From positions 16,115,508 to 16,179,507 of the forward strand of contig CM049313.1 of the NCBI GenBank assembly GCA_026874595.1: 64,000 nt of DNA, written 5' to 3'. This DNA is from Sipunculus nudus (taxonomy: Eukaryota > Annelida > Sipuncula > Golfingiida > Sipunculidae). Shown one piece after another: positions 13,445-26,889 of the stretch. The notes below the pieces were generated by a model. That model ran no database searches. It was not told the origin of the DNA and saw only the letters and a program-made list of their open reading frames with translations. The position numbers and the translations under genes are program-made. The number at the start of each line of letters is the position of its first letter. Positions within the stretch are counted from its first letter, which is position 1.

Positions 13445-13565
13445 TCCATACTGGCCTTGCTTGTGAAACTTGTCTTATTGGCATAGCAGGAAGAATGTCT
13501 GACTTGTGTGTCACAGGTTATGGGTTCAAATCCATACTCATCCCAATTTCTATTTTCACCAGTGA
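13445..13565 (+). repeat. tRNA-derived SINE with intact A and B boxes
   Basis: TGGCATAGCAGG (13479-13490) fits the pol III A-box consensus exactly, and GGTTCAAATCC (13523-13533) fits the B box exactly. The two are spaced as in a tRNA promoter. The sequence is not a foldable canonical tRNA over its full length, and related pieces occur at 13200 and 8125, so a SINE head is a better call than a tRNA gene. Confidence 0.68.
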
Positions 13566-13569
13566 CATT

Positions 13570-16500
13570 TGAATTAATAGTTTCTATATGCACAATAATT
13601 GTCCTGTGATATCTTGACAGACTGAGAAGTGACAGATTTAAGCTCTCAGGCCACACTCTGTACATGATCAGTTTAAACAAATGAAATGACAGTTTTAATG
13701 CTAAGTAATAATATTATGCTTGGTGAAGCAACATTTTGTAAGAAAGTATATGATGATGTAAATTATGACACATACAGCTGTCTAGTGAAAATAATTGAAA
13801 CTTCTTGCTAAATTAGGATTGTCAGATTGATGATATAAAAAAACAGCAATCCCTGATTGTTTATGTATCTAACACAAAAACTTACAGCCACAACAGATAT
13901 GGACATAGCATATACCATGATAGGCAATAAAATATAATAAATGATTCAGTTTATATTAAATGAGGAAAATTATTAGTTATAGATCAATAATAAAATTTTC
14001 TTCTGATGTGCTGGAATGTTTTTCAGTGGTTTTTAATACAGTTTCTTTTGCCCCCAAAGAAAGAGCTTGTACAGAACAAAAGAAATAGCTTGTACAAACT
14101 ATATTACCTTAGAATCAAGTCTAGTGTGTAGGATTCATGTACATTACACTGCTTGAAGAAAGAGCTTTTGGAATGAATGTACTTTATATGTGGTTGCATA
14201 TTTTTAAGTTAATATAAGGTGCAAAACAACAAAAAAGTGAGTTAACATCACATTTGCAGAGTAACATCAGTTCAAAGGTAGCCTCATGCCTTTATTCACA
14301 CACAGCCTAGCAGGATGAAGTAATTGGCTCTTCCATAACACAGCAAGTTGGAGCCCCCAGCGCTCCCAGCATCAAAGATCAGAACTTTTTTGGTGTGATA
14401 GCTGAAAGTTTATATGAGGGTATGCATAATTTAACACTAGCCACTTACTGTAAAAGGGAAGATGAAATTGTGGTCTCCTCCCCAGAGGCAAATGCAGGAA
14501 AAAAATAAATCCAGACGTTGACCAGCTGCACCCTCACTCTATTATTTCTTACTGAGAGCCAGGTTTTCCCCACACATTAAAGCAACTTTTTTTGAGACAG
14601 CATAATTGTTCATTGATGGAATTAAGTTTAAATTCTCACTCTATAAGTGCTTGATGAATTATTTACAGTAAATTTCCCAGGAAAATTGCAGTGGAATTTT
14701 TCTCTCTCTCTTGATTTTTAATCTGCTTAAATATGAAGTTCTATTTGAAATTCATTAACTCTAGCTCTTTTTGAGTGTCTTTCACTTCACCATGCAGTAA
14801 TTATTGATCTGTTTGATATACTAAGAAAGATTTTCTGTCTTTTAAAATACAAAAAAAAAATCAAGATAAGAAAATCAAGGTTACTGCGCCAATTTAATAT
14901 TTTTTAGTACATCTATATAAAATGCTTAAAATGGTTATGGGACATAACTTAATATTTTTTATAGAGCTGAATTTATATTTATTATACTGATAATCGACCT
15001 TGATAGTTTAAATTCAGGTGTTACATTCAAGCAGAAACCTACATGTTTCCCACATTGGTTTTGACCTTGACATCAATAAACTTAATACAGATCCTGTATG
15101 GGGCAAATGAATGGCCAGACTTGGAGGATATTTAATAAGGACAAAAATTGAAGTTGATGAACACCAATGAGCACAATTGTTGGTTGATAATGGTCAACAA
15201 AAAAAGGTTTGATGGTCTAGAGACCTGGCTCTGTGTGAATGTAATGACTTGGATCAAACTATTAGTTCCATTTCTTGCTTGCTTAAGGTCTCAGTGGAAA
15301 GTCTGGTGTGTCTGGGGATTTTTTTATTAATACTAGCCCTGTAAAGAAAGACGGGTACACTGATACAAAGTCAAATATCACAATATCTTCATTGTATTAA
15401 TATGTATATAATATTTGTTTGTCAGGTGGAAAGTGACATTCAATGTTTAATGATAGTTTTTCAGTGCCATATCGGGAATGTAAGGTGGAATATGAGAAGC
15501 CAGGCATAAGTCAAAAGACCAATTTTATTTTATCAGTGTTTGGTTTATAGTTTGGAAACAATTGTATGAAAGGAAGTAAAATCTCTTTCTTTACACAAAT
15601 CATGTTGCATTTTAAATTGAAAGTGAATCATCCTGATTTATTGTATTTTGAGGTACAATATTGTTGCAGCCATATTACATTGTGATCAGTGCATCAGGAA
15701 TGCGGGATAAGCACCTGTGACACTTGAAATCTCTTTTGGATGCTCAGTACTGTTGGTACAAGTACACTTTTAACCAGTCAGTTGTGTAAACACTGACCTT
15801 AACATTTTTTTTTACAATCAAATAAGCATATAACAACACAATATCTAATCACTATAATGATACTATAATGACATTAAATATTATAGGAAAATATATTCAG
15901 TTTAACAAAGTGCCTCAAATTTTGATCCAGTTCCCCTTCCCTTGGGACAGTTCAAAGTCCCATGTGACCCTCCAAAATTTGAGCCTGGGCTCGTGGAAAT
16001 TTTTCTTCCTATTGAAAGCCCTGTACATACATACTTGTTTAATGTTAATCAATGTTAGTCTGAGGTGAATGAGGAGCTAGGAACCCACCCACTTTATTGT
16101 GAGAGTGTGTAACCTGAGAGTATTCAGAAAGCATGCAGTTTCATGTATTTATTTAAAATTTGTAATCTATGTGCACTGCCACATTATGAGTTGGCAGAAG
16201 TGTTTATTTTAATAGTCATTCCATTCAGAGATTACTCCAGGTTGACTGAACATTTTATAATGTCTTGGAATCTTTGTTAATGGCTTTCTCATCATGCAGT
16301 GGAAGGCATAAGTATCACCTTAGGCTTATTTTGAAATCATTGTGCCATCTACAAGTGTGACAGTGATATCACATGCAAGAGTCACAGTCTGAAACAGACT
16401 GCAAAGAGTAGGATGAATTGGTTTTAGTCAGATACTTTGTCAAATAATTTTAGCATATGCATTTAAAAGAAATGTTTTTGCCATTTGTTTTGTCTTAAAT

Positions 16501-17524
16501 ATAATGAGCCTAAAGACCATTGCAAGTGTATAATGTATTTGTGAGCTCAGTTTGTAATTACTGATGGCCAAAGACTGCCTGTGTTTTAATTTGTGTTTAA
16601 AACTTAAAATCATTTGCATTGTTTTTACATATTAAACTCAGAAAGTCTGTTCATTAGATGAATCGGGCAAGCTTTTACTAGTTGCTCCGTATAGCTACAA
16701 GTTTCTTACTGACCAATCATCAGTACTTTAAGAAGCCAGGATTATAGACACACAGACTTGATCATGGTTCAGTTCTTTCATTTAAAAATTAAGAAATGTT
16801 AAGCTTCCTAGAGCACCTTTTTGAAGTACTTTGGACCACATTCTAAAGCCTGATGATTATTCTTTAAGAGAGAGAGTATATTTAATTAACTTAATTCTCA
16901 CTCTTTTCTCTTGGTCTTTCTGTTTTGTTAATCTTTGAAAGTGTCTCATGCATATCATACACAGAGTTTCTGCAGGCAGTCAAGTTTTGTTGGAAGAGTA
17001 TGCATGGCACCCTTTCCTCAGAAGGCACCTGTGCTGTCCAGGTTGACCTGTGCCACAGCACTCCCAGGAGGATGAGAGCACATGCTTTAAGCAAAATAGG
17101 TCAGAAACAGGACTTTAGTCTGGAAAGACATTACCTAGCTGACTTAAGAACTTGTTGATATGGCAACACTGCAAACCTATAATATATGGACATCTGTTAT
17201 AGGTGAAAAAAGTATATAAATAATATATTATATGTATAAATTTGACTTGATGATGACTTAACTTTATCCAAAAGAAGCAGTGGAAATCCACTCCAAAACA
17301 GGCAGGTATTTTATATGATGTAATTGATTTTTATATGGCAAAAAAAAAACGATCTGAAGCACCTTGACAGCACTCTGTTAAATTGATTAGCACAGGTTTA
17401 AATCCCTGCAGTAATTAATTAATATAGACTGCCTTTAAGTTTTCAGGAACATTTAAATGCGCACACACACAACTGTTACTCCAAAGTGACTTGGACTCGA
17501 GTACCAGGAAACCATATATGTTTT
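13570..17524. other. AT-rich sequence, nothing recognised
   Basis: Several 60-77-codon open frames occur but none shows a domain, good splice sites or unusual composition. Confidence 0.5.
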
Positions 17525-17835
17525 ACATATATATGTTTTCTTTATGATAAAAGAAGTAAAGTACATTATACTCTTGAGCTTGATACAAAGCTCATATAAA
17601 CACTTCACTTGAGAATAGATATGCATGTATGCCACCTATTATTTGGGGTGACCCCAGAAGCACAGTTTGTATACTTGTTGACATTGGGGAAGTAAATCTT
17701 CATGTATGTTTCCTTCATGATAAAAGAAAATAAATGCATTATAAATATTCTTTGAACCTAATAGAGCTCATATAAACACTTCACTAGAGTATCAATATGC
17801 ATGCATATCACTTATTGTATGGCAAGTCCCCAGAA
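17525..17835 (+). repeat. Degenerate direct duplication, period ~177 bp
   Basis: Shared landmarks in both halves are 'atgataaaagaa', 'gctcatataaacacttcact', 'atatgcatg' and 'ccccagaag'. The pair lies directly against the foldback element that follows. Confidence 0.68.
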
Positions 17836-17849
17836 GTCACTGGGTGACA

Positions 17850-18120
17850 GACAAAAGCCCACCCTGACAAAAGCCCACTGGACAAGAGCCCACTGGACAA
17901 AACCCCACCCCTAAATGTGCAGACCTGGACAAAAGCCCACCCTTGACTGAAATATAAAATTAAATGATTTTATAATGTTTTCTAATTTTTTTTAAATACT
18001 TTTATATCAAATTCTTAATGTATGTAACATTTTTTATACTAATGACAAGTTTTATATATATGTTTATGTGCTAATATACATGCCTATATATCTGTTATAT
18101 ATCTGTCTGCAGCTTGCTAA

Positions 18121-18190
<70 letters not shown>

Positions 18191-18360
18191 TATATATAAG
18201 TGAACATATATGTGTTTTATTATAAAATCATTTAATTTTATATTTAAGTCAAGGGTGGACTTTTGTCCAGGTCTGCACTTCTAGGAGTGGGTTTTGTCCA
18301 GTGGGCTGTTGTCTGGTGGGCCCTTGTTAGAGTGGGCTTTTGTCAGGGTGGGCCTTTGCC
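17850..18360. mobile_element. Foldback element with ~130-bp inverted arms
   Basis: The left arm (17850-17977) and right arm (about 18219-18360) are reverse complements over nearly their whole length. Each arm is itself a tandem series of GACAAAAGCCCAC-like units and ends inward in 'aaattaaatgattttata'. The centre is AT-rich and contains a (TA)n tract (18124-18186). No coding sequence is present. This fits a foldback or MITE-like non-autonomous element or a long palindrome; no clear target-site duplication was found. Confidence 0.75.
18124..18186. repeat. (TA)n microsatellite at the centre of the foldback element
   Basis: An uninterrupted TA run of about 63 bases lies between the two inverted arms of the foldback element. 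Confidence 0.95.
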
Positions 18361-18364
18361 CTAC

Positions 18365-19870
18365 ACCCGAAGGCACTGACTGGTAGCTTGCATTTAGAAG
18401 AACCGGGTTGTAGTATTAAAGGGTGGAGCTAAGGCAGGTGAAGCCATTACAGATTATAAATGGCTCAAGGTGGAGATGTTACAACCAGATGCTTTGCCAT
18501 CAGAGGGGACTGCCATGCAATTAGGACAAGACAATCAGGCCTGCTATTGTGACTGGGAAGTCCCAGACTGCCATGATCGAGTAGTACTGGGTTTGATGCT
18601 TTGGCATGGTACAGTCTGACATCTAATTATAATGATGGCGACAGCGCCACGTCCCAGACAAAATGGTTTTTGGTTCAGCTTTATCCCATACTGGAAAATG
18701 AGGGCAAAGATGATTTATTGATTAAATGTTATTTGTGACTTGTGATAATAAAGTTTTTTTGGGTTACATACTAACAGATTAGCCATCTATTTATTATCAA
18801 GATGCAAGCACATGTAGGATGATAATACAAGCTGTAAGCATATTTGTATTCTTTCATTTATTTCATGTATTTTCTAGCTGTTTAATCTGAAGGTGTATAT
18901 AGGCATTTGGAATTCAAAGCCCCAAATGGACGAAATGTAATGAATACTATATAATGTATAAGAGTAATGGTGGCAATGTGAAGTCTTTAATTCTGTTTAA
19001 ACATATTTATTTTAACAGGATTACACATTTAAGCATTTGTGCAGAAGTTAGAGCACTAATTGAAATAACTGGACAAATGAGAAACCCTATATGTCCAAAA
19101 AAAAAATTTTTTTGTTTGGTTTATACAGCTCAGGAAGAGCTATTTGAGCATCAGGGGGCATCCACATAAAATCAATATATAAGAAAATCTTAGGGCAGGG
19201 ACCACATGATTTGGTGTAATGAATTTCTCATAAGTGGGATGGCGGGGTACAAAGGATAGATCAAGTTACTGATAACTCTTGAGTCAAATGTTTTTATTGT
19301 GCAAACTTAATGCAGTCCCACAGACAGGAAAGCTTGGACTTCAGCCCATGATGAAAGGTCAAAGAATCCATGTTGATAACATTCAATTCATCATCTTTCA
19401 ATATGTTCAGCCATCCTTCCAGTAATAGCAGATTTTGTAACTAGAAGACTACTAATGACTGGTTTAGCGATTTAATTATGTTACAGTAGATGAATTCGTG
19501 ATCCCTGCCTGAAAGTATGATTTCTCTGAATTCATCATTATCCTTTGTATGCTATTGTGTCAATACATTTAAACAGCAGAAATATACCTTTTAAAGCCTC
19601 TTTAATCTTGTTTATATTATATTTATATTTATTGTCATTCAGATTTTATAATCTTTGGAATACTAATGATTAATTTATTATTTTAACACTTGTTACTTGA
19701 TCCTTTTCATAAAATAAGGTAACTTTGAAAACTATTCTCCTGAAGATGCTCTGTATATTCTGTGTTGAAACAAACTTTGGACCTATAATTAGGCTCTTTG
19801 TCATTTAAATTCAGTATGTCATCATGTGGGATAAAGAGATTGTTTTTGGGAAGAACTGATATTCCCCCTG
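18365..19870. other. Non-coding gap between the foldback and the Helentron-like element
   Basis: A more GC-balanced stretch (18400-18665) follows the foldback element. I could not assign it to a family. Confidence 0.4.
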
Positions 19871-19874
19871 TTAT

Positions 19875-21697
19875 TGTATCCGCCAAAACAGAGTTTTGCG
19901 GATACTATGTTTTCAGCTGGTCGCCGCCGCCGCCGCCGCGTAGGTGTCCGGAGAACTATTCCGTAACCGCTGGGCGGAATTTTCCGAAACCCGGGATTAT
20001 GTTCGGGTCACATGTGAACTGCTGCGCCCCGATTTTGTTTTGACCTCTGACCTTTCCTTTGCGCTCTGCGTCCGTTTGTGCGTCTGTTTCCACACATAAA
20101 CCCACATATCTCGGGAACCGTTTGACCGATCAGGAAAATTTTTTTGCACAAATGTAGCCCTCGGAGAGCTTTATAACATACACCAAAAATGGTGGCGCCA
20201 CCTGCAACCATGTTTGCACAGTGTCCATCTGTTCGTCTGCCTTGGGTTAAAATCACTCATATCTCTGCAGTGACTTGACTAATTCACCTGAAATTGGGCA
20301 TGCGTAAACATCCTGGATAGCTTTTCTGATTTTATGACAGGTGGCGCCACCTACATTCACGTTTACGCTGCAGACATCCAAGCTCATATCTCGGGAACCG
20401 TTTGACCGATCAGGAAAATTCTTTTGCACAAATGTAGCCCTTGGAGAGCTTTATAACATACACCAAAAATGGTGGCGCCACCTGCAACCATGTTTGCACA
20501 GTGTCCATCTGTTCGTCTGCCTTGGGTTAAAATCACTCATATCTCTGCAGTGACTTGACTAATTCATCTGAAATTGGGCATGCTTATACATCCTGGAAAG
20601 CTTTTCTGATTTTATGACAGGTGGCGCCACCTACATTCACGTTTATGCTGCAGACATCCAAGCTCATATCTTGGGAACCGTTAGACCGATCAGGAAAATT
20701 CTTTTGCACAAATGTAGCCCTTGGAGAGCTTTATAACATACACCAAAAATGGTGGTGCTACCTGCAACCATGTTTGCACAGTGTCCATCTGTTTGTCTGC
20801 CTTGGGTTAAAATCACTCATATCTCTGCAGTGACTTGACTAATTTACCTGAAATTTGGCATGCGTATACATCCTGGATAGCTTTTCTGATTTTATGACAG
20901 GTGGCGCCACCTACATTCACGTTTACGCTGCAGACATCCAAGCTCATATCTCGGGAACCGTTTGACCGATCAGGAAAATTTTTTTGCACAAATGTAGCCC
21001 TTGGAGAGCTTTATAACATACACCGAAAATGGTGGCACCACCTGCAACCATGTTTGCACAGTGTCCATCTGTTCGTCTGCCTTGGGTTAAAATCACTCAT
21101 ATCTCTGCAGTGGTTTGACTAATTCACCTGAAATTCGGCATGCTTATACATCCTGGATAGCTTTTCTGATTTTATGACAGGTGGCGCCACCTACAATCAA
21201 GTTTACGCTGCAGACATCCAAGCTCATATCTAGGGAACCGTTTGACCGATTGGGCCAAAATTTTGCATGTGTATAAATCTCACATAGCTCTCTATCATAT
21301 GCAAAACTGGTGGCGCCACCTGCAGCCATGTTTGCACAGCTCCCATCTGTTTGTCTGCCATGGGATAAAATCACTCATATCTCGGCAGTGGTTTGACATA
21401 TCTGCCTAAAATTTTGCAAGTTTATACATCCCCGACAGCTCTCTTGATTTTATGACAGGTGGCGCCACCTGCATTCTAGTTTATGCAGCAGATATCCAAG
21501 CTCATATCTTGGGAACCGTTTGACCGATTGGGCCAAAGTTTTGCATGTGTATAGAGCTTTCTGGATTTTTTCGTAGGTAGCGCAACCTACATACACAATT
21601 TGGCTGCAGACATCCATGCTAATATGCAACACTTCACCCGTTCCACTCTGATTTAGGCGGATACAAGTAGTCGCTTGTCGACTACCCGTATTCTAGT
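19875..21697 (+). mobile_element. Helentron-like (HINE/DINE-type) non-autonomous element, copy 1
   Basis: The 5' end TGTATCCGCC opens an imperfect hairpin (GTATCCG, CAAAAC / GTTTTG, CGGATAC) and is followed by a CCG microsatellite (19921-19939). The 3' end has the inverted partner GGCGGATAC (21656-21664), a hairpin GTAGTCG-CTTGT-CGACTAC (21667-21685), then CTAGT (21693-21697). Between lie 280-bp tandem units. Five copies in the window agree on these ends and diverge outside them, with T flanking both sides. Subterminal inverted repeats, a 3' stem-loop, internal tandem repeats and T/T insertion are features described for Helentron-derived HINEs. The apparent open frames inside are chance readings of the repeat units. 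Confidence 0.8.
20060..21600 (+). repeat. 280-bp tandem repeat array with paired GGTGGCGCCACC palindromes
   Basis: Units repeat at exactly 280 bp from 20340 to 21180 and degenerate toward the right. Each unit has two copies of the 12-bp palindrome GGTGGCGCCACC (for example 20191, 20340, 20471, 20620, 20900, 21180, 21309, 21458), spaced alternately 149 and about 131 bp, each about 50-100 bp from 'tcatatctcgggaaccg' or 'actcatatctctgcag'. Confidence 0.88.
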
Positions 21698-23922
21698 TAA
21701 GCATATGTAATGAACCTGGAAATTAGTGCAAGACAACCAGAATTTGCAGGCTGTTATAAGGGAGGTTAGGCACAATTAGGTCATCACCCCCCCCCCCCAT
21801 TGCTTATGATTATTTATAAATAATCTGATCTAGATTATTTTTCTTCCTAACAAAAGCATGATCTCATCATCTATACTAGTATTTTATTCACATATATAAA
21901 TGATTCATCTTAATCTAAGACATCACATATAATACTCTTTCCAACATATATGACTAAAACAAAATGAGGTATTTTGGTAAACAAGTGTGGGGCATACTAA
22001 AATTTTATAACCTTGCCAGCCTGAGAACCCTCACATCCATGTGAAAAAGTTTGACCAATTTTAAGCCTTGTACAATTTTTAACACATTGCTACAGTGTTG
22101 ATTATTTGAACACCAACTGAATTGCACCTGTGGTCTGTATTTCATTCTGTAGATTAAATAGACTTAATTAGATCTAAATGAACATGAATTGCATGGATAG
22201 GTAACAACATTTCTTATAAGGACAGACTAATTAAAATTTCCATTTCATGTGATTTCTTTTACATAGGCTAAGTTGCCTTCTGATATCTTCTCATGAATTA
22301 AATTTTCATTATCACCCAAATGTGTTATTGTAAAATGCAGATGTGCTCAGGTAAACATTTTTGTAAAGTTTTATAATATCCTTCTTGTATTAAGTTTGAC
22401 TGCCAAAGGCATCTTGACCATATTTATGACCTTCTTGAGTTAGTCTTTGTGTGAGGACATTTAAATATAGCTAATACAAAAACATAAACATTGGTTTGAT
22501 CGAAAAAGTAATGCATTGAATAGAAACTTGGAAATAAGGTTATGAAGAACATTAAATACTTATGAGACTAAACTGCTGAAAGTAAACAGGAAGTAATCAA
22601 TGCAAGCTATTGCTTCAAAGAAAAGTGTCAACCTTCAAAAGAATTTTTTTGATGACATTTGATTATTTGAACCAGATGAAAGACATATTTTACATAGTTT
22701 TATACTATTTTGCATGGATATAGATAAGGTCCTGCCTCCATTCTTTTGCAGTAACTAATCCACCCGTTTATGTGTTGATCCCCAATAAATCATTGTTCAC
22801 TGAGATAAGGTTTTGAAGAACTTTAATGCAGCAGTTCACATTCACCACTTGAACTGATAGGACTTTTCTTTGTCTGATTTGCAAAGTCTCTTGTCTGTCA
22901 TTATCTAAAAAATTGATTAATAACATATAAAGTCTACATTGAACACTTTAACCTTAAAATTATGACAGAGGTGAAAGCAAAATATAAAGGGGCACTTATT
23001 ATGTATTATTCTTTGGCCAGTAACAACTCCATCTCTGGGTTGCCTTTGGAGTTACAAATCAGACAGCCATATATCAAATATTAAGTGGCCCGTAAAAGGG
23101 TGGCAGGATTTAATCACATGGGATGTGAAAGTCATTACTTGGGTTATAGAAATGTGACATATGCGCATCCCACCTTTTTATTAAACTCTGATAAGATGTC
23201 CCATTTTTTATCATCTCAGCCACCTCATTTATGGATGCATCACTACTGTTTGAATAAAATGGCTGGGCCGCTGTGTTTCCTATACTGATGGAAACCTTGA
23301 TCAATAAGATATAGGCATATACTGGCAATACATATACCGGAAAATTATAGCTTCTTTCAGGAAATGTCCTTCAAAAGGGAAGGTAATTTATTTTCCGGGT
23401 CAGACACCTTGAAACAAATCATTCTGCTGAAATTTCAACATGGACCACCAGGACTAGGCTGCCAGTCATTGTTGGTGAATTGTTTCCAAGAAGAATTTGT
23501 TAGCAGTGAGAAATTTAATGTATTGAAATCATACAAAAATAATTTATATCAGAATATCCATCGGATTCTTTTACTATTGGCTTGAAAGCTAAGTATCACA
23601 TTTTGTCAATTTAAGTAAAAATAACAACTAGTATTTAGGATGAAAAATACATTCGTTGTTATTCAAAAGAAAAATGTCTTTGGAAAACTCAGTTGCCAGG
23701 ACCATATTTAGATACATTTTAGTTTTAAAAAGGAATGAAAAATATTATATATATACATATACATGTGATTTTTTTTCACATTATAAACCTTTATATCAGT
23801 ATATAGAGATCTTGAATGTTGGCATTACAGTCATGGAGACATGGCTTTTATTCAATGAAGTAAGGGTTAAGTTGCTGTTTGTTTCTTAATTGCAGCAAAC
23901 ATGATGAATAAATACATATATT

Positions 23923-23927
<5 letters not shown>

Positions 23928-23962
<35 letters not shown>
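23928..23962. repeat. (AT)n microsatellite
   Basis: A short uninterrupted AT run in non-coding sequence. Confidence 0.9.
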
Positions 23963-23966
<4 letters not shown>

Positions 23967-26889
23967 GTATGACTGTTTAAACACAGGGATTAAAGTGCAC
24001 AGTCCGCATTACCCCAAGGAAATAATAATAAGTAAGCTTAACCATTTCAGATTAATAATGTTAAGAGCAATGCAGATTATTAAAATGTAGGACTTGAGCT
24101 TATAATTTTGTAAGAGCACTCCAAGTTGTTAAAGGGTCTAGACTATCAGATGGTATCTATAGCAATTCTGATTATTAGATGGCAGAATACCCAGAATTCT
24201 TAAACTGCAATACATACCAGCCTGGTATATTTAAGGGTAGAGCACTTCTGATCATTAAAATGATGTAAAATCACACAGTAAACAAATTTTATCATCTCTG
24301 TCTTTAAGCTTCTTTTGATGTGAGTATATATTTACCTGGTAACTACACAACAAGCAACTAGGGGAGACACACCATTTTTCTCTCTTAATCTTAAATTGAC
24401 TTTATACCCAAGAATGAGGTTGAATGTTACAGAGTAATTATCTTGGAGCTGGCTGGACGGATTGTCTTAAGCTTTATCTTTTCAGAAACCATGCAAGTCA
24501 GCCACTGATAGTGGGGCTGTAAAGACAGGACACTGTTTATATAATCAGACATGTCTTGGAGAACTAATTAGGATGAAATGGAATTCTTGGTGTATCTTAA
24601 AAGGTCAAAGTGTCAGGATGTATTTGCTGTAAATGTGAGCAAACCCTTCACATTTAGTGATCTTATCACAGTGTGCATGTTTTTCTTTATTTCCATATAG
24701 CAAGTTATTTTTTAGCTTAATATAAAAATCATCCGTGCCTCATATACATGTACCCATGCCAAATCACTCTTTTTAAAAAGATATAGTCACTCTTTTTCCT
24801 GAAGATTTACTGAAAATGATGCTAATTACTCTTTTTTTCACTCTTTTTATTAGCAGCGCTCTTTCATTCATGAAAGAATTCTGATATATACTATTTCTCT
24901 CCTGCTTTACAGTCCAGTAAGAACAAATGTCCAGAATGTGTCACAGTGTGTGGAAAATGCCCCTATCTTCATGCAGGGGGATGTGCGCCATGTACATTTC
25001 TAACTTTGGGAATGATATGAGTCAATATATTTATATACACAATTGTGGAATGCAAAGCTTTGTGATAAAAAAGTGGTAATTTATGCTAATTTTAATCTTT
25101 TTTTCACTCTTTATTTTAAAGAAGTCTACTCTTTTTTTATGGAGCACATACTCTTTTTTTTGGTCATTTACCTTAATTGGGCAGGCTTGCATATAATTAT
25201 CTTGAAGTGATCTCTTAAATTGGGATATGTTTTGATTGTGTGATTCTTTTACTGAGCATACACTAATGTAATTTACTTTGATAATCAAATGGATGAACTA
25301 TTTTAATTATTGGATCATTAAAATTTTCTGGGTTTTTTTTGCCAGAAGAGACTATATTGGAACTTAACGAATCATTTCTTGATATCCAAAGTGGCAAGTC
25401 TTATCATGAACCACATTGAATGGTCTTCCCACAAGTTTACTATATACTGAGCGAATAGTTTCTTTATAATCGCAGCAATCATAAAAATCTGACCTCTGTT
25501 ATATTGTCCTTGTTTTGGTAACTTGGGATTTTATGTGAAAACTACAAACATTTGCAATAAGAAGAATATTACAGTTTAGGCCTTATGGTTTCATGAATAT
25601 TTCAATCATCATAGGAATAAATTTCAAGGAGTTTTATGTAACAATGATTTGTCTAAGGTCAAGGCCAGTTGCTTTTTTATGGACTGTAAACAATTAAGTT
25701 ATGCTTTATTGCATTGGAATTGTTTTATTACCAGAAATAATGGGTATATTATTTCAGGTTACATTCCCATTTGTAAAACTTGGAGACTATTTGCTTCCAT
25801 CAATAAACCATCCCTCCTTGTACCATGAGGAAATCACCCATTATTACCCATTTCTGCTAAGCCATCATGTAATGTTTATATGGCTGTAAGTTAATTCCTC
25901 AAAAATGATCCGGAAATAATATCGAGACAGATTTTTATTACCAAAAATTGCATTTAATCTTTATACAAATGATTATCTAACATGTGTTTCATACATTTAT
26001 ATATTGTAAAAATGTCTTTTTGTCTACTGACCTGACATTTCTTTTATTTATTTTAGCTGGAATGCTATCCAGGAAAAGTAGGGTTCACAAGCAGAGTTTT
26101 GATAACTTGAAAAAATGAAGCCATTGCTGTCATTTATTGCTTTGAGTTTAGTTCCAAGTTAATATAAATGCCAAAATATATTATTTTAGTAAATCTATTT
26201 AATGTCAAATGTTGTTCTTTATCTTTTAAGCATGTTACATCTTAAAGCTGACAGTGCTGCAGCAACCTAATAGAGAATTCAGACAGACACCTATATGTAG
26301 TTTGTGCTTAAGGTTGCTGAGCTGAGGGGTTGTTTCATATCCTGCCGTGAAAAAGTTACTAGATGAAATTAAGTTTCATACATTTACGCTGATGGGCCTC
26401 TGGTAAAAGAAAGGATAAAATCTGGAGCCAACATTCTGTGGGAAAAGAGAAATGTTTCCCAGCTAACATGTCAGATTTAAAACTGAGACATTATATCTTG
26501 ACACATCACTATGGCATTAATAGAGTATGGCATGCCAGCCCTGCGGATATTATTCAGTATTTCAGGAAGACATTATCCTCTGGAACACCACCCATCTGTC
26601 TTTTCCCATTCTGTAATGGCAGCAGGAAGTGGGCGATGCTAATTCCTGATATCACAGGTAATGGAGATATCCTACCTCTAGGGAGCACCCTGTCATGCTT
26701 TTTCTTCCATTCTTTACATATTCATCATTCCAATGGATTTATCATCCTCCAATTTCCCCCAAGTGTCCACAGAAACCATTGCCATGACAACACATATTTT
26801 GGCTATAATGGAAAGGCAAGGGCTTTCTGATGAGGGAGACTGACATTTGACCTTCATGTCAGTCAATGACACATTTGATTGGTTGGTTC

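Noticed and set aside
13479-13533. A functional tRNA gene
   Set aside because: The A and B boxes are intact, but no full cloverleaf with paired acceptor arms is evident and partial copies occur nearby, as expected of a SINE.
20341-21122. Three similar 70-73-codon open frames beginning Met-Ala-Pro-Pro-Thr
   Set aside because: They are the same frame read in successive 280-bp tandem units of the Helentron-like element. The unit length is not a multiple of three, so no longer protein is possible, and the minus-strand element in intron 4 shows the same shadows.
20191-21469. A CRISPR-like array of palindromic repeats
   Set aside because: The intervening sequences are not unique spacers but parts of the same 280-bp unit, and the genome is eukaryotic.
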